From assembly GCF_003254705.1 (NCBI RefSeq), contig NZ_QFYR01000001.1, forward strand, positions 186,001 to 250,000: a DNA stretch of 64,000 bases, given 5' to 3'. The position numbers and the translations under genes are program-made. Positions 50,182 to 59,617 of the stretch are shown in pieces. The notes under the pieces are model-generated. The model made no database searches. It saw only the letters and a program-made list of their open reading frames with translations, and was not told where the DNA came from. Source of the DNA: Phenylobacterium deserti. GTDB lineage: Bacteria; Pseudomonadota; Alphaproteobacteria; Caulobacterales; Caulobacteraceae. The first letter of the stretch is position 1, and each line of letters starts with the position of its first letter.

Positions 50182-50210
50182 ATCCCGGACGCGCCCGCGC
50201 CGTCCGGGAT
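50182..50210. terminator. Hairpin between convergent DUF4282 and fliJ genes
   Basis: ATCCCGGACG (50182-50191) and CGTCCGGGAT (50201-50210) form a perfect 10-bp stem with a 9-nt loop. There is no T run on either side, so it may be a transcript end shared by both strands with help from Rho. Confidence 0.5.
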
Positions 50211-50221
50211 AACTCGTCGAC

Positions 50222-50632
50222 TTAGCGTCCCGCAGCCTTGCGCAGGCCCAGCTCGTCCATGGCGGCCGCGTCGCGCTTGCCCGCTTCCTTGACCGCGGTC
50301 AGGCGCTGCTGCTCGGCGATCTCTTCGTACTTCTTCTGCTCTTCGAAGGCGCGAGCCAGCGCATCGCGCGCGCCTTGCTCTTCCATCAGCAGGACATCGA
50401 CGTCCGCCTGGGCCTGTTCCTTGCGCATCTTCAGCGCGGCCAGGTAGCTCGGCAGGCGGAAGGCCCCTTCGGGATGGGCGCTGACGTGGGCGATCTCGGC
50501 TTGGCCTTCGGCGTCCAGCATGAAGATCTTCATCTCGGCCGCCTGGCGACGATCGCCAACCTCGGCGAGGCGCTTCTGCAGCACCTCGACTTCATAGGTG
50601 GCCAGCTTGATCAGTGACTGCGCCCAACTCAT
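50222..50632 (-). CDS. fliJ: Flagellar export chaperone FliJ
   Basis: A 136-residue, almost wholly helical protein forming a coiled-coil hairpin ([20 protein letters not shown] through [22 protein letters not shown]), as in FliJ, the stalk of the flagellar ATPase. Its ATG overlaps the fliI stop (ATGA). Confidence 0.85.
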   Translation of the reverse strand: MSWAQSLIKLATYEVEVLQKRLAEVGDRRQAAEMKIFMLDAEGQAEIAHVSAHPEGAFRLPSYLAALKMRKEQAQADVDVLLMEEQGARDALARAFEEQKKYEEIAEQQRLTAVKEAGKRDAAAMDELGLRKAAGR

Positions 50633-51963
50633 GCGGCCTCGTTCAGGATCTGGGAAAGCGCCGCGAAGGACGCGTCGAGCCCGGTCGCCTCATCCTTGTC
50701 CTGAGACAGGAAGGCTTCCAGGGCGGGGTAAAGCTGGATGGCGCGGTCGACCTCTGGGTCTGCGCCCGCACGGTAGGCGCCGATGCGGATCAGCTCCTCC
50801 ATGTTGGCGTAGGCCGAGAGAGCCCGGCGGGCGTCCTTGACGATCTGGCGCTCGAACGGCGCGTGGCAGCCCGGCATGGTCCGGCTGATCGACTTCAGGA
50901 CGTTGATGGCGGGGAAGCGGCCGCGCTCGGCGATGGACCGCTCCATAACGATGTGGCCGTCCAGGATGCCTCGGACAGCGTCGGCGATCGGCTCGTTGTG
51001 GTCGTCGCCGTCGACCAGGACGGTGAAGATGCCGGTGATCGGCCCCGCCGTGGTGCCGTCCGGCCGCGTTGGGCCCGGGCCGGCCCTCTCCAGCAGCTTC
51101 GGCAGCTCGGTGAAGACTGTCGGCGTGTAGCCCTTGGTGGTCGGCGGCTCGCCCGCGGCCAAGCCGATCTCCCGCTGAGCCATGGCGAAACGCGTGACCG
51201 AGTCCATCATGCACAGGACGTCGAGATCCTGGTCACGAAGGAACTCGGCCAGGGCCAGCGTCATGTAGGCCGCCTGTCGGCGCTTCAGGGCGGGCTCGTC
51301 CGAGGTCGCCACCACCACGATGGCGCGGCGCAGGCCCTCTTCACCCAGGCTTTCCTCGATGAACTCCCGTACCTCGCGGCCGCGCTCGCCAATCAGCCCG
51401 ACGACCACGGCTTGGCAGTCCGAGTTCTTGGCCAGCATCGACAGCAGCACCGACTTGCCGACGCCAGAGCCGGCGAAAACGCCCAGGCGCTGGCCGCGGC
51501 AGCAGGTGGTGAAGACGTTCATCGAGCGCACGCCCAGGTCCAGCCGCTCGCCCACCCGGTCGCGGGCGTGGGCCGGCGGCGGGGAGGCGCGCAGCGGATA
51601 GGCGGCCATGCCTTGCGGCAGCGGACCGAGTCCGTCGATGGGCTCGCCGAAGGCGTCGACTATGCGGCCGAGCCAAGCGGTGGTCGGGCGCACGGTGGCG
51701 GCCTGCGGCTCGATGCGAATGGGCGCGCCGGGCGCCACGCCTTCCACAGGTCCGAAGGGCATCAGCAGGGCGCGCGTTTCGCGGAAGCCCACGACCTCGG
51801 CGGCCAGCGGCCCCTCGCCCACTCGGTCGATCTCCGCGCGTGCGCCCACAGCCAGGCGAGACAGCCCGCCCCGCGCCTCGATCAGCAGGCCGTTTACGGC
51901 CGCGACGCGGCCGGACACCGTCAAAGGATCGAGCCGCTCCACCGCGGCCACCAGGCTCTGCAA
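50629..51963 (-). CDS. fliI: Flagellum-specific ATPase FliI
   Basis: A 444-residue ATPase that powers flagellar export. Beta-barrel N-terminus, Walker A in [19 protein letters not shown] (about 160-178), Walker B in [21 protein letters not shown], and the [25 protein letters not shown] segment of type III ATPases (quoted in part). Start is TTG at 51963 with AGGGG upstream. fliJ overlaps its end. The operon has its own promoter gap (51964-52034). Confidence 0.95.
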   Translation of the reverse strand: MQSLVAAVERLDPLTVSGRVAAVNGLLIEARGGLSRLAVGARAEIDRVGEGPLAAEVVGFRETRALLMPFGPVEGVAPGAPIRIEPQAATVRPTTAWLGRIVDAFGEPIDGLGPLPQGMAAYPLRASPPPAHARDRVGERLDLGVRSMNVFTTCCRGQRLGVFAGSGVGKSVLLSMLAKNSDCQAVVVGLIGERGREVREFIEESLGEEGLRRAIVVVATSDEPALKRRQAAYMTLALAEFLRDQDLDVLCMMDSVTRFAMAQREIGLAAGEPPTTKGYTPTVFTELPKLLERAGPGPTRPDGTTAGPITGIFTVLVDGDDHNEPIADAVRGILDGHIVMERSIAERGRFPAINVLKSISRTMPGCHAPFERQIVKDARRALSAYANMEELIRIGAYRAGADPEVDRAIQLYPALEAFLSQDKDEATGLDASFAALSQILNEAA

Positions 51964-51987
51964 GACACGCCCCTGAACTTCGAGGGC

Positions 51988-52030
51988 AGAGTCGGTGCTT
52001 CGGCGTTAACCGGTGGTGAAGATCCCTTAA
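51988..52030 (-). promoter_or_regulatory. CtrA/CcrM-type elements before fliI
   Basis: The 71-nt gap before fliI contains TTAACC at 52006-52011 and TTAAC at 52027-52031, plus one GANTC site (GAGTC, 51988-51992). The TTAA elements are 17 nt apart, not the 7 nt of a full CtrA box. Suggestive only. Confidence 0.35.
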
Positions 52031-52034
52031 CGGA

Positions 52035-53177
52035 TCAGCGCAGCGCGGCGGCCAGTCGCAGGGCCCAGCGCGGACGCTTCGCCGCTGCCTTTGCGACCGC
52101 CAGAGGTCGCGCCCCAATAGCCTTGATCACCAGCGGACGCAGCGCCCTGGCCGCCAGCGGGCGCGTGGTGCGCCCTATCCTTCCACGACCAAGCCAGATC
52201 GCAGCCCCGGCGACCGCCAGGGCGCCGACGCCCACCACCAGCAGCTTGTGCTTCTGCGCCTCCGTGTAGACGGAGTACCTGCGCCCCTTGTAGGCGGCGG
52301 CCTCGATCCGCCCATCGCGCCCGGGCGCATACAGCGTATCGCCTGACGACCGGATGCCGCCCAGGCGGGTCAGCGGCGGGATGAGCCTTCCGAACAAGCT
52401 GTCGGCCAGCCGCGGCGCCGAGGCGGCGACCACCGGCAGGTCGCGAGCGCCGAAGCCGACATTCAGCTGGCGCACCGGATGTTCGGCCGCATGAAGAATG
52501 GCGTCGGCCACCACGTCAGGGGAATAGAGCGGTGGCGGCGGCCGCATGGCGCTCTCAGTCAGGTTCTTGGTGTGCTCCGGGAACGGCGTGGAGATGCTCG
52601 ACGGCTTGATCAGGGTGACCGAGACCGGCAGCTTCTCCCGGGCGATCTCCATCCGCAGGCTTTCGGTGAAGCCTTTCACCGCATGTTTGGAGGCGGAATA
52701 AGCGCCCATCAGCGGCGCGCCGGCGTCGGACAGCACCGAGCCTACGTTGATGATCGCCCCGCCCTCCGGGCGCGACTGGAGGTGTCTCAAGGCTTCCAGC
52801 GTGCCGTTGACCACGCCGAAGTAGTTGGTCCGGAACAGCCGCTCGTGATCCTCCGGCGTGACGTCCTTGAGCGGGCCATAGATGCCGACCCCGGCGACGT
52901 TGACCCAGGTGTCGATGCGGCCGAACCGAGCCAAGGCTGCCCGCCCGATCCGCGCTACGGCTTCCGGATCGCCGACGTCGGCCACGACGGTATGGGCCCG
53001 CCCGCCGAAGCGGTTGATCTCGTCGGCCGCCTCCCGCAGGGCGGCCTCGTTGCGCGCCGTCAGGACGACCGCCGCGCCCGCCCGGCCTGCCTTCCGCGCC
53101 GTGGCCAGTCCGATGCCTGAGCTCGCGCCCGTGATCACCAGAACCTGCTGCGCGAGCGGCTTGAGCTTGGGACGCAT
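52035..53177 (-). CDS. SDR-family oxidoreductase with C-terminal extension
   Basis: A 380-residue protein. The SDR domain (first 250 residues) has VITGASSGIGLATARKAGRAGAAV (in part), NVAGVGIYG, catalytic Ser in NVGSVLSDAGAPLM and Tyr-x3-Lys in YSASKHAVKGF. The extra 110 residues are basic and hold a weak hydrophobic segment (LLVVGVGALAVAGAAIWL), so it may be membrane-tethered. ATG 53177 has AGGAGG 5 nt upstream. Substrate unknown. It sits between the fliIJ operon and ctrA. Confidence 0.87.
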   Translation of the reverse strand: MRPKLKPLAQQVLVITGASSGIGLATARKAGRAGAAVVLTARNEAALREAADEINRFGGRAHTVVADVGDPEAVARIGRAALARFGRIDTWVNVAGVGIYGPLKDVTPEDHERLFRTNYFGVVNGTLEALRHLQSRPEGGAIINVGSVLSDAGAPLMGAYSASKHAVKGFTESLRMEIAREKLPVSVTLIKPSSISTPFPEHTKNLTESAMRPPPPLYSPDVVADAILHAAEHPVRQLNVGFGARDLPVVAASAPRLADSLFGRLIPPLTRLGGIRSSGDTLYAPGRDGRIEAAAYKGRRYSVYTEAQKHKLLVVGVGALAVAGAAIWLGRGRIGRTTRPLAARALRPLVIKAIGARPLAVAKAAAKRPRWALRLAAALR

Positions 53178-53285
53178 GGGACCTCCTGCGGCGAAACGCC
53201 AGAAGGCAACGACGCGCGCGATGGGCCGTTCCGCGATGCTGCTTCGCCCGCGATCGTCCAATCACAAAAGATTCAACAGGGGTGC

Positions 53286-53429
53286 GACTCGACGCCCGAA
53301 CGGCTCCGATTGCCCGCGACTCTCAAATCAGATTAACGATTCGAACCAGACGGACATCTTCCATTAACCAGTCTTAAATTAACTCGCTGGCATGTTTAAC
53401 GGCGAGCTTCGGGGCGGATTCCGAGAATC
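53286..53429 (+). promoter_or_regulatory. ctrA promoter region with GANTC cluster and TTAA boxes
   Basis: Five GANTC sites, targets of the CcrM methyltransferase, lie in 144 bp: 53286-53290, 53318-53322, 53338-53342, 53417-53421 and 53425-53429. TTAA elements occur at 53333, 53364, 53374, 53379 and 53396; TTAA-CCAGTCT-TAAA (53364-53378) fits a CtrA box with one mismatch. In Caulobacter, ctrA P1 is silenced by full methylation at a GANTC and P2 is autoactivated. The same logic is likely here. Confidence 0.7.
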
Positions 53430-53460
53430 CGCGGGCTGAGCGGGGACGGAGTAGGAGAGC

Positions 53461-54156
53461 ATGCGGGTTCTGTTGATAGAAGACGACAGCGCCACCGCGC
53501 AAAGCATCGAGCTGATGCTCAAGTCGGAAGGCTTTAACGTCTACACCACTGACTTGGGCGAGGAAGGCGTCGATCTGGGCAAGATCTACGACTACGACCT
53601 CATCCTTCTCGATCTGAACCTGCCCGACATGAGCGGCATGGACGTGCTCCGCACGCTGCGCGTCGGCAAGATCAACACCCCCATCATGATCCTGTCGGGC
53701 ACCGCCGAGATCGAGACGAAGGTGAAGACCTTCTCCGGCGGCGCTGACGACTACATGACCAAGCCGTTCCACAAGGACGAGCTGATCGCCCGCATCCACG
53801 CCGTGGTGCGTCGTTCGAAGGGCCACGCTCAGTCGGTGATCCGCACCGGCGACATCGTGGTGAACCTCGACGCCAAGACGGTCGAAGTGAACGGCATCCG
53901 CGTTCACCTGACCGGTAAGGAATATCAGATGCTGGAGCTGCTCTCGCTCCGGAAGGGCACCACCCTGACCAAGGAGATGTTCCTGAACCATCTCTACGGC
54001 GGCATGGACGAGCCCGAGCTGAAGATCATCGACGTCTTCATCTGCAAGTTGCGCAAGAAGCTGGCCGCGGCCGCCGACGGCAAGCACCACATCGAAACGG
54101 TCTGGGGTCGCGGCTATGTGCTGCGGGACCCTTCTGAGGGCGCTGTGGCGGCCTGA
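53461..54156 (+). CDS. ctrA: Cell cycle response regulator CtrA
   Basis: A 231-residue OmpR-type master regulator of the Caulobacter cell cycle. The receiver has the acidic pair (IEDDS), phospho-acceptor Asp51 ([13 protein letters not shown]) and Lys in TKPFHKDEL. The DNA-binding domain has [42 protein letters not shown] (in part) and [10 protein letters not shown]. The C-terminus is GAVAA; the final Ala-Ala is needed in Caulobacter for ClpXP proteolysis. Likely activates the flagellar operons in this window and blocks replication initiation. Confidence 0.97.
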   Translation: MRVLLIEDDSATAQSIELMLKSEGFNVYTTDLGEEGVDLGKIYDYDLILLDLNLPDMSGMDVLRTLRVGKINTPIMILSGTAEIETKVKTFSGGADDYMTKPFHKDELIARIHAVVRRSKGHAQSVIRTGDIVVNLDAKTVEVNGIRVHLTGKEYQMLELLSLRKGTTLTKEMFLNHLYGGMDEPELKIIDVFICKLRKKLAAAADGKHHIETVWGRGYVLRDPSEGAVAA

Positions 54157-54194
54157 TCGCCCGCGCCCAGTAAAGCTTACCAGTACCGCGTCCC

Positions 54195-54224
54195 AACGCC
54201 CGCCTTCACCGGCGGGCGTTTTCG
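54195..54224 (+). terminator. Terminator of ctrA
   Basis: AACGCCCGCC (54195-54204) and GGCGGGCGTT (54211-54220) form a perfect 10-bp stem with a 6-nt loop, followed by TTCGTTTT. It lies 38 nt after the ctrA stop. Confidence 0.85.
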
Positions 54225-54277
54225 TTTTCGCGAACCGCCGTTAGCTTGCCGTCGAAGCAGGGCGGGAGGAGAAACGG

Positions 54278-56668
54278 ATGGGCCGGCTGGTCGCGCTGAT
54301 CGCGGCGCTAGTGCTGGGCGTCGCCCTGGCTTGGTGGACGCAGCAGCCGCCTCGGCCGGCAGAGGGACGTCCCGCCGACCGGTTCTCGGCCGAAGCCGCC
54401 CTGGTCGATGTCCGCGCCATGGCGCGGCGTCCCCACCCCGTCGCTTCGGCTGAGAATGCGCGGGTGCGGAGCTATCTCCTGTCCCGAATGGCCGCCATGG
54501 GCCTCGAGCCGCAGGTGCGCAGCGGGACGGGCCTCTTCACCCGCAGCACGCCGCAGAACCTGCAGGTCAGCGCAGCCCCCGTGCAGAACATCCTTGGCGT
54601 CATCTCGGGACGCGATCGAAGCGCCCCTGCGGTCCTGCTCATGGCGCACTACGACAGTGTGCCGAACTCGCCTGGCGCGGCCGACGACGCCGCCGGCGTC
54701 GCCGCGGCCCTGGAGATCGCCCGCGTGATCCGCGCCCAGGGCGCACCCGCACGCGACATAATCATCCTGCTGACCGACGGCGAGGAAGCCGGTCTCCTAG
54801 GGGCGGACGCCTTCTTCCGCCGAGATCCCTTGGCCCGCCGGGTCGGCTTCGTAATCAACATGGAAGCCCGCGGCTCGGCCGGCCGGGTGCACATGTTCCA
54901 GGCTGGCCCGCAGAACGCCGGCGCCATAGCCCTGCTGCGAGAGGCGGCCCAGCGCCCCTCCGCCAACAGCCTGTCCGGCGTGATCTATCGGCACATGCCC
55001 AACGACACGGACTTCACCCGCGCCATGGAGGCCGGGTTGCCCGGGCTGAACTTCGCCTTCATCAGTCGCCAGTTCGACTACCACGCTCCCACCTCCACGC
55101 CGGCCAACCTCGATGCGGGCACGCTGCAGGACATGGGCGATCAGGTGCTGGCCGCCGCGCGCGTGGCCGCCTTCGACGAGGCTTTGCCGCAAAAGGGCCC
55201 CGACCAGGTCTACGCACATCTCTTCGGCGACCTGCTGATCGCCTATCCGCCGGCGGCCGGCTGGCTGGTGCTGGGCCTCGCCGCCGGCCTCATCGCCTTC
55301 GGCTTCGTTCGCGCCCGGCGCGCCAAGGCCCTGGCTTGGCGCGAGGCCCTACAGGGCGCAGGCGCGGCCCTCTACCTGCTCTTCACCGCCGTAGCCCTTC
55401 TGCACCTGGCGCGCGCCGGAACGGGCGCAGGCTTCGGCTGGCTGGAGCAGCGGGGCCTTCTCGCTCAGCCTGGGCGCTGGGAGCTCGCGATCGGCCTCGT
55501 CGCGCTTGGGACGCTGCTGTTCACGGCCGCAGAGCTCGCTCGCGGCCGACGCCTGCCGGCCGCCCTGCTCTCTGCAGGGGCGGGCCTCGGCGCCGCCGTG
55601 TTGGCCGGGAAGCCTGATGTTGTCGGCCTGGGCGCCGGCGCGGCAGGCGCGGTCCTGGCCGCCATCGCCTTCGGCCGCCCCGCGGCCCGTTCTGGCGGCT
55701 GGGCTGGCGTGCTGCTCGTTGGATTGGCGCTGGCGCTGGCGGCGCAGATCGCCGCGCCCGAGGCGGCGCACGTCGTGGCCTGGCCCCTGCTGGCGGCGGG
55801 CCTCGCCGCCGCGGCCACCTCCACGGCCGCTCGCCGCAGCTACGCCGCCCTGGGGATCCTGGCGCTGGTGGCGGTCCTCAGCCTCGGTTGGTTGGGCGCG
55901 CTTGCGCACCTGATGCACCAGGGCCTGGACATGCCCGAACTCGTGGCCCTGCCCCTGCTGCTCGCCGCCTTCAGCCTCTGGCCGCTGGCGCAACCGGCGG
56001 AGGGCGCGCCGGGCTGGCGCGGCATCGGCCCGGCCCTGATGATCGCCGGCGCCGTCATCGTGATCGTCATCCGCCTGCAGCCCGGCTGGACCGCACGAAC
56101 CCCGCAGGTGGCCGCTGTTGTCTACCACCTCGACCAGGACGCCGGACGCGCCTTCCGCGTGCGCACCGCCGACGCCAGCAGCCCCTGGACGGACGCCGTG
56201 CTGCGCGCCGACGGCGGAACGCCGGCGCCGCACGACAGCTGGGCTTTCTGGGGCAAGCCGCCCGCCGCGCCCGCAACGCTCGTCACGGCGCCCGCTCCGG
56301 ATCTGCGCCTGACGGCCGCCGACAACGGCGCCCTTCGGCTTTTGGCGACAAGCGCAGGCGGCGCCCGCGTCCTCACCCTGCGGATCAGACCCAACACCGC
56401 GCTCGCCCTCGCCCGCGTCAACGGCGCGCCCGTGGGCCAGCAGTTGCGTCCCGGCGCCTGGAACACCATTCGTTGGGAAGGCGGCCCTGCGCCCCTCGAA
56501 CTGATCCTGCAGCCGGCAGGCCCGGGCGCCCTGGACGTCCGCTATTCTATGCTCGTGGAGAGCTGGCCCGCGCAGGCGCGCCCACTGCCGCCGCGCCCTG
56601 CCGGAGCCATGGCCTTCGACAACTCTGACTCGACCGTGATCACCGGAACGCGCCGGCTCTCTTGGTGA
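54278..56668 (+). CDS. M28-family membrane metallopeptidase
   Basis: A 796-residue protein. An N-terminal membrane anchor (LVALIAALVLGVALAWWT) is followed by an M28 aminopeptidase domain with the zinc residues in LLMAHYDSVPNSPGAADDAAGV (His and Asp), LLTDGEEAGLLGADAF (Glu pair), INMEARGSAG and a late His in IYRHMPNDTDF. After residue 320 come about eight membrane helices and a C-terminal soluble domain. It resembles the ER-type/bacterial M28 membrane peptidases. Substrate unknown. GGGAGGAG lies before the ATG. Confidence 0.87.
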   Translation: MGRLVALIAALVLGVALAWWTQQPPRPAEGRPADRFSAEAALVDVRAMARRPHPVASAENARVRSYLLSRMAAMGLEPQVRSGTGLFTRSTPQNLQVSAAPVQNILGVISGRDRSAPAVLLMAHYDSVPNSPGAADDAAGVAAALEIARVIRAQGAPARDIIILLTDGEEAGLLGADAFFRRDPLARRVGFVINMEARGSAGRVHMFQAGPQNAGAIALLREAAQRPSANSLSGVIYRHMPNDTDFTRAMEAGLPGLNFAFISRQFDYHAPTSTPANLDAGTLQDMGDQVLAAARVAAFDEALPQKGPDQVYAHLFGDLLIAYPPAAGWLVLGLAAGLIAFGFVRARRAKALAWREALQGAGAALYLLFTAVALLHLARAGTGAGFGWLEQRGLLAQPGRWELAIGLVALGTLLFTAAELARGRRLPAALLSAGAGLGAAVLAGKPDVVGLGAGAAGAVLAAIAFGRPAARSGGWAGVLLVGLALALAAQIAAPEAAHVVAWPLLAAGLAAAATSTAARRSYAALGILALVAVLSLGWLGALAHLMHQGLDMPELVALPLLLAAFSLWPLAQPAEGAPGWRGIGPALMIAGAVIVIVIRLQPGWTARTPQVAAVVYHLDQDAGRAFRVRTADASSPWTDAVLRADGGTPAPHDSWAFWGKPPAAPATLVTAPAPDLRLTAADNGALRLLATSAGGARVLTLRIRPNTALALARVNGAPVGQQLRPGAWNTIRWEGGPAPLELILQPAGPGALDVRYSMLVESWPAQARPLPPRPAGAMAFDNSDSTVITGTRRLSW

Positions 56669-56696
56669 ACCGGCTTCTTTTGGCTAAGGCGTCCGC

Positions 56697-57050
56697 ATGA
56701 GCGACGTCGTGATCTACCACAATCCCAAGTGCGGGACCTCGCGCAACGTCCTGGCGCTCCTTCAGGAGAAGGGGCTCGAGCCCCAGGTCGTCGAGTATGT
56801 GAAGACAGGCTGGACGCGCGAACAGCTGCAGGATCTGCTGTCCCGAATGGACGGCGCGAGTGCACGCGACATCCTGCGGGTGAACGGCACCAACGCCGAA
56901 GAGCTGGGCCTCACCGACCCGAACGTCTCGGACGAAGCGATCATCGCGGCCATGATCATCGAGCCGATCCTGGTGAATCGTCCTATCGTCGTGACGCCGA
57001 AAGGTGCGGCCCTGTGCCGACCTGCCGAACTCGTTCTGGGCCTGCTCTGA
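56697..57050 (+). CDS. arsC: Arsenate reductase, glutaredoxin-dependent type
   Basis: A 117-residue ArsC. The catalytic Cys12 is in IYHNPKCGTSRNVLALL; Arg residues for arsenate binding are in RPIVVTPKGAALCRP. Converts arsenate to arsenite with glutathione and glutaredoxin. No arsR, arsB or acr3 gene is near, so it may be the YfgD-like group of uncertain substrate. Confidence 0.88.
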   Translation: MSDVVIYHNPKCGTSRNVLALLQEKGLEPQVVEYVKTGWTREQLQDLLSRMDGASARDILRVNGTNAEELGLTDPNVSDEAIIAAMIIEPILVNRPIVVTPKGAALCRPAELVLGLL

Positions 57051-57070
57051 ACAGAGCGTGACAAATGGCG

Positions 57071-57090
57071 CAGCGCACAAAGCGCTGTTT
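57071..57090 (+). terminator. Possible weak terminator after arsC
   Basis: CAGCGC-ACAAA-GCGCTG (57071-57087) followed by TTT. The stem is short and the T run is only three. Confidence 0.35.
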
Positions 57091-57153
57091 CCCGCCATCT
57101 TCGCGAGCGCCTGTGGGGGCGTACATCCTTTGCGATGGCGATAGCTTAACTGT

Positions 57154-58506
57154 ATGTCGTCTAAGTACGGGGGCTTGATGCAAGATTTCGACCCGCGACG
57201 TCCGTCCTTCCGCATTGCGCCGCGCGTTGTCGCCGGCGCCGCCGCCCTGTTTGGGCTGTTCATCGTCTGGAAGGCGACGGACACCGGATCGAAGCCGGCA
57301 GACCCGCCGCAGCTGTCCTCGGCCGCCGTTCTGGCCTTGCAGCATGCCGCCTTCACCCAGGCCGAAGCGCAGCCCGGCTTCTCCCGCCCTGAGAACGTGG
57401 CGGTGAAGGTCCTTCCGGGCGAGACGCTGGAGTCCGCCGTCGAGCGCGCGGGCGTTGCGCCGGACGAGGCGGAACAGGCCGTCGGCCTTCTTTCCCAGGC
57501 CATGGACACGGTGAACATCCGCGCCGGCATGGCCTTCGAAGCCGCCATCGCCAAGCCGCGGGCCGAGCGCGGTCACGCCCGACTGATCGGCCTGTCGATG
57601 CGGGCCGGCCCGGCCAAGTCCATCACTCTGTCACGCACCTTCGACGGCGCCCTGCGTCTGCGGGAACTGCAGGAGCAGATCCTCGACGACACAGTGGCGG
57701 CCAACGGCAAGATCGAAGGCTCGCTGTACGAGAGCGCCGCCCGCATGGGCGCCACCCCCACCATCACGGCTCAGGTCGTGAAGCTGTTCTCGCACAAGCT
57801 TGACTTCCAGCGGGACATCCAGCCGGGCGATGACTTCAAGCTGGTGTTCAACCGCAAGGTCACCGAAAGCGGCAAGACCATTGAGACCGGCGACCTGGAG
57901 TACGCCGAGTTACACGGCGTGCGGTTCTACCGCTTCGAACGGGCCGGCGGCAGCGCCGACTACTTCGACGAGCACGGCAAGAACATCAAAGGCTTCCTGC
58001 TGCGCACTCCGGTCGACGGCGCGCGCATCACCTCTGTGTTCGGCAAGCGCCGCCATCCGGTGCTGGGCTACACCCGCGCGCACCAGGGCATCGACTTCGG
58101 CGCTGGCACGGGGGCGCCGATCCTGGCCGCCGGCGACGGCGTGGTGCTGGAAGCCCGGCGCTGGTCCGGCTACGGCAACTGGCTTCGCATCCGTCACACC
58201 GGCTCGTTCGACACCGGCTATGCCCACGTCTCCCGCTACGCCCCGGGCATCCGTCCCGGCGTCCGCGTCAAACAGGGCCAGGTGGTCGCCTACGTCGGCT
58301 CTACGGGCCTCGCGACCGGCCCTCACCTCCACTACGAGATCTGGCAGAACGGCCAGCGCGTGAATCCGCTGGGCGCAAAGATCCCGCAGGGCACGGTGCT
58401 GGCCGGGGCTGAACTCGCCCGGTTCCGGGCCGAGAAGGCGCGCATCGACCGCCTGCTGGGCGAGAACCAGGCCATGGCCGCCGCCGACACTGTGGTCCGC
58501 CGCTAG
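57154..58506 (+). CDS. M23-family (LytM-type) murein peptidase or divisome activator
   Basis: A 450-residue protein with an N-terminal membrane anchor (VVAGAAALFGLFIVWKA), a long middle region with an SH3-like/OapA-type section (VKVLPGETLESAVERAGVAP), and a C-terminal M23 domain. Zinc ligands are present: HQGIDFGAGTG (His and Asp) and GPHLHYEIW (His-x-His). It is thus likely an active DD-endopeptidase of the periplasm, unlike degenerate LytM activators. The ATG at 57178 is an alternative. Shares CTAG as its stop with the convergent adh gene. Confidence 0.9.
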   Translation: MSSKYGGLMQDFDPRRPSFRIAPRVVAGAAALFGLFIVWKATDTGSKPADPPQLSSAAVLALQHAAFTQAEAQPGFSRPENVAVKVLPGETLESAVERAGVAPDEAEQAVGLLSQAMDTVNIRAGMAFEAAIAKPRAERGHARLIGLSMRAGPAKSITLSRTFDGALRLRELQEQILDDTVAANGKIEGSLYESAARMGATPTITAQVVKLFSHKLDFQRDIQPGDDFKLVFNRKVTESGKTIETGDLEYAELHGVRFYRFERAGGSADYFDEHGKNIKGFLLRTPVDGARITSVFGKRRHPVLGYTRAHQGIDFGAGTGAPILAAGDGVVLEARRWSGYGNWLRIRHTGSFDTGYAHVSRYAPGIRPGVRVKQGQVVAYVGSTGLATGPHLHYEIWQNGQRVNPLGAKIPQGTVLAGAELARFRAEKARIDRLLGENQAMAAADTVVRR

Positions 58507-59588
58507 GCGTCGAAGACGATCACCGAGCGGGCGATCTCGCCCCGCTTCATCTCGGCGAAGGCGTCGTTGACGTCCTCCAGCCGGATGCGGCGGCTGACCA
58601 GTTCGTCCAGCTTCAGCTTGCCGGACATGTAGAAATCCACCAGTCGGGGCATGTCGATCGGGAAGCGGTTGGACCCCATCATCGAGCCCTGGATGCGCTT
58701 TTCCCCGAGGAACGCCGCGCCCATCAGGCTGATGGTCTGGCCCACAGGGATCATGCCGATGATGTTGGCCGTCCCGCCCCGGCGCAGCATGTTGAACGCC
58801 TGCTCGGCGGTCTTGGACAGGCCGATCGCCTCAAAGCTGTGCTGAACGCCGCCGCGGGTCATCTCGATCACCTGCTTGACCACGTCGCCTTCGCTGGCGA
58901 GCAGGAAGTCGGTGGCTCCGAAGGCCTTGGCTAGGTTCTCCTTACCCGGCGACATGTCGATGGCGATGATCCGCCCGGCTCCGGCGATCGCCGCGCCGTT
59001 GATGGCAGACAGCCCCACCCCGCCGCAGCCGATCACCGCCACCGTCTCGCCGGGCCGAACTTGCGAGGTGTGGATCACCGCGCCGACGCCGGTCATCACC
59101 GAGCAGCCGATCAGGGCGGCCCGGTCCAGCGGCATGTCCTTGCGAATGGCGACGCAAGCATGCTCATGCACCAGCATCTGCTCGGCGAACGAGGACAGGT
59201 TCAGGAACTGCGGCAGGCTCGCCGCGCCTTGCGTGATCCGCGCCGGCTCGTCCTTGCCGCGCTTGGTGTCCGGCGACACGCACAGGCTCATGTGGCCCGT
59301 CAGGCAGTGTTCGCAGTGACCGCAGAACGCCGACAAGCAGGTGATCACGTGGTCGCCAGGGCGCACCGTGCGCACCTCCGAACCCACCGCCTCCACCACG
59401 CCCGCGCTCTCGTGGCCGAGCACCGCAGGCAGCGGGTGCGGGTACGAGCCTTCCACGAAGTGGAGATCGGAATGGCAGACTCCGGCGGCGACCGTGCGGA
59501 TCAGCACCTCGTGCGGCCCCGGCTTGTCGATCTGCACGTCCTCGATCTGAAGCGGTTTGCCCACCTCCCGCAGCACCGCAGCCTTCAT
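58503..59588 (-). CDS. Zinc-dependent alcohol dehydrogenase
   Basis: A 361-residue medium-chain dehydrogenase. Catalytic zinc ligands are Cys in AGVCHSDLHF and His-Glu in LGHESAGVVE; the structural zinc Cys are in CGHCEHCLTGHMSLC. Cofactor motif VIGCGGVGLSAINGA. The pattern is that of the class III-like/NDMA- or mycothiol-related long-chain alcohol group; substrate not known. ATG 59588 is preferred over a codon at 59621. The operator-like repeat 59599-59616 lies 11 nt upstream. Confidence 0.9.
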   Translation of the reverse strand: MKAAVLREVGKPLQIEDVQIDKPGPHEVLIRTVAAGVCHSDLHFVEGSYPHPLPAVLGHESAGVVEAVGSEVRTVRPGDHVITCLSAFCGHCEHCLTGHMSLCVSPDTKRGKDEPARITQGAASLPQFLNLSSFAEQMLVHEHACVAIRKDMPLDRAALIGCSVMTGVGAVIHTSQVRPGETVAVIGCGGVGLSAINGAAIAGAGRIIAIDMSPGKENLAKAFGATDFLLASEGDVVKQVIEMTRGGVQHSFEAIGLSKTAEQAFNMLRRGGTANIIGMIPVGQTISLMGAAFLGEKRIQGSMMGSNRFPIDMPRLVDFYMSGKLKLDELVSRRIRLEDVNDAFAEMKRGEIARSVIVFDA

Positions 59589-59598
59589 GCGCCAGCCT

Positions 59599-59616
59599 TT
59601 CGAACAAGTGTTTGAG
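59599..59616. promoter_or_regulatory. TTCRAACA-type operator before the alcohol dehydrogenase
   Basis: TTCGAACA-AG-TGTTTGAG, an inverted repeat with 8-bp arms in which six of eight positions pair exactly (GA and TG swaps aside). It is the best copy of the motif also seen at 24400-24417. It overlaps the leader just before the start codon, where a TetR-type repressor would act. Confidence 0.6.
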
Positions 59617-59617
59617 C

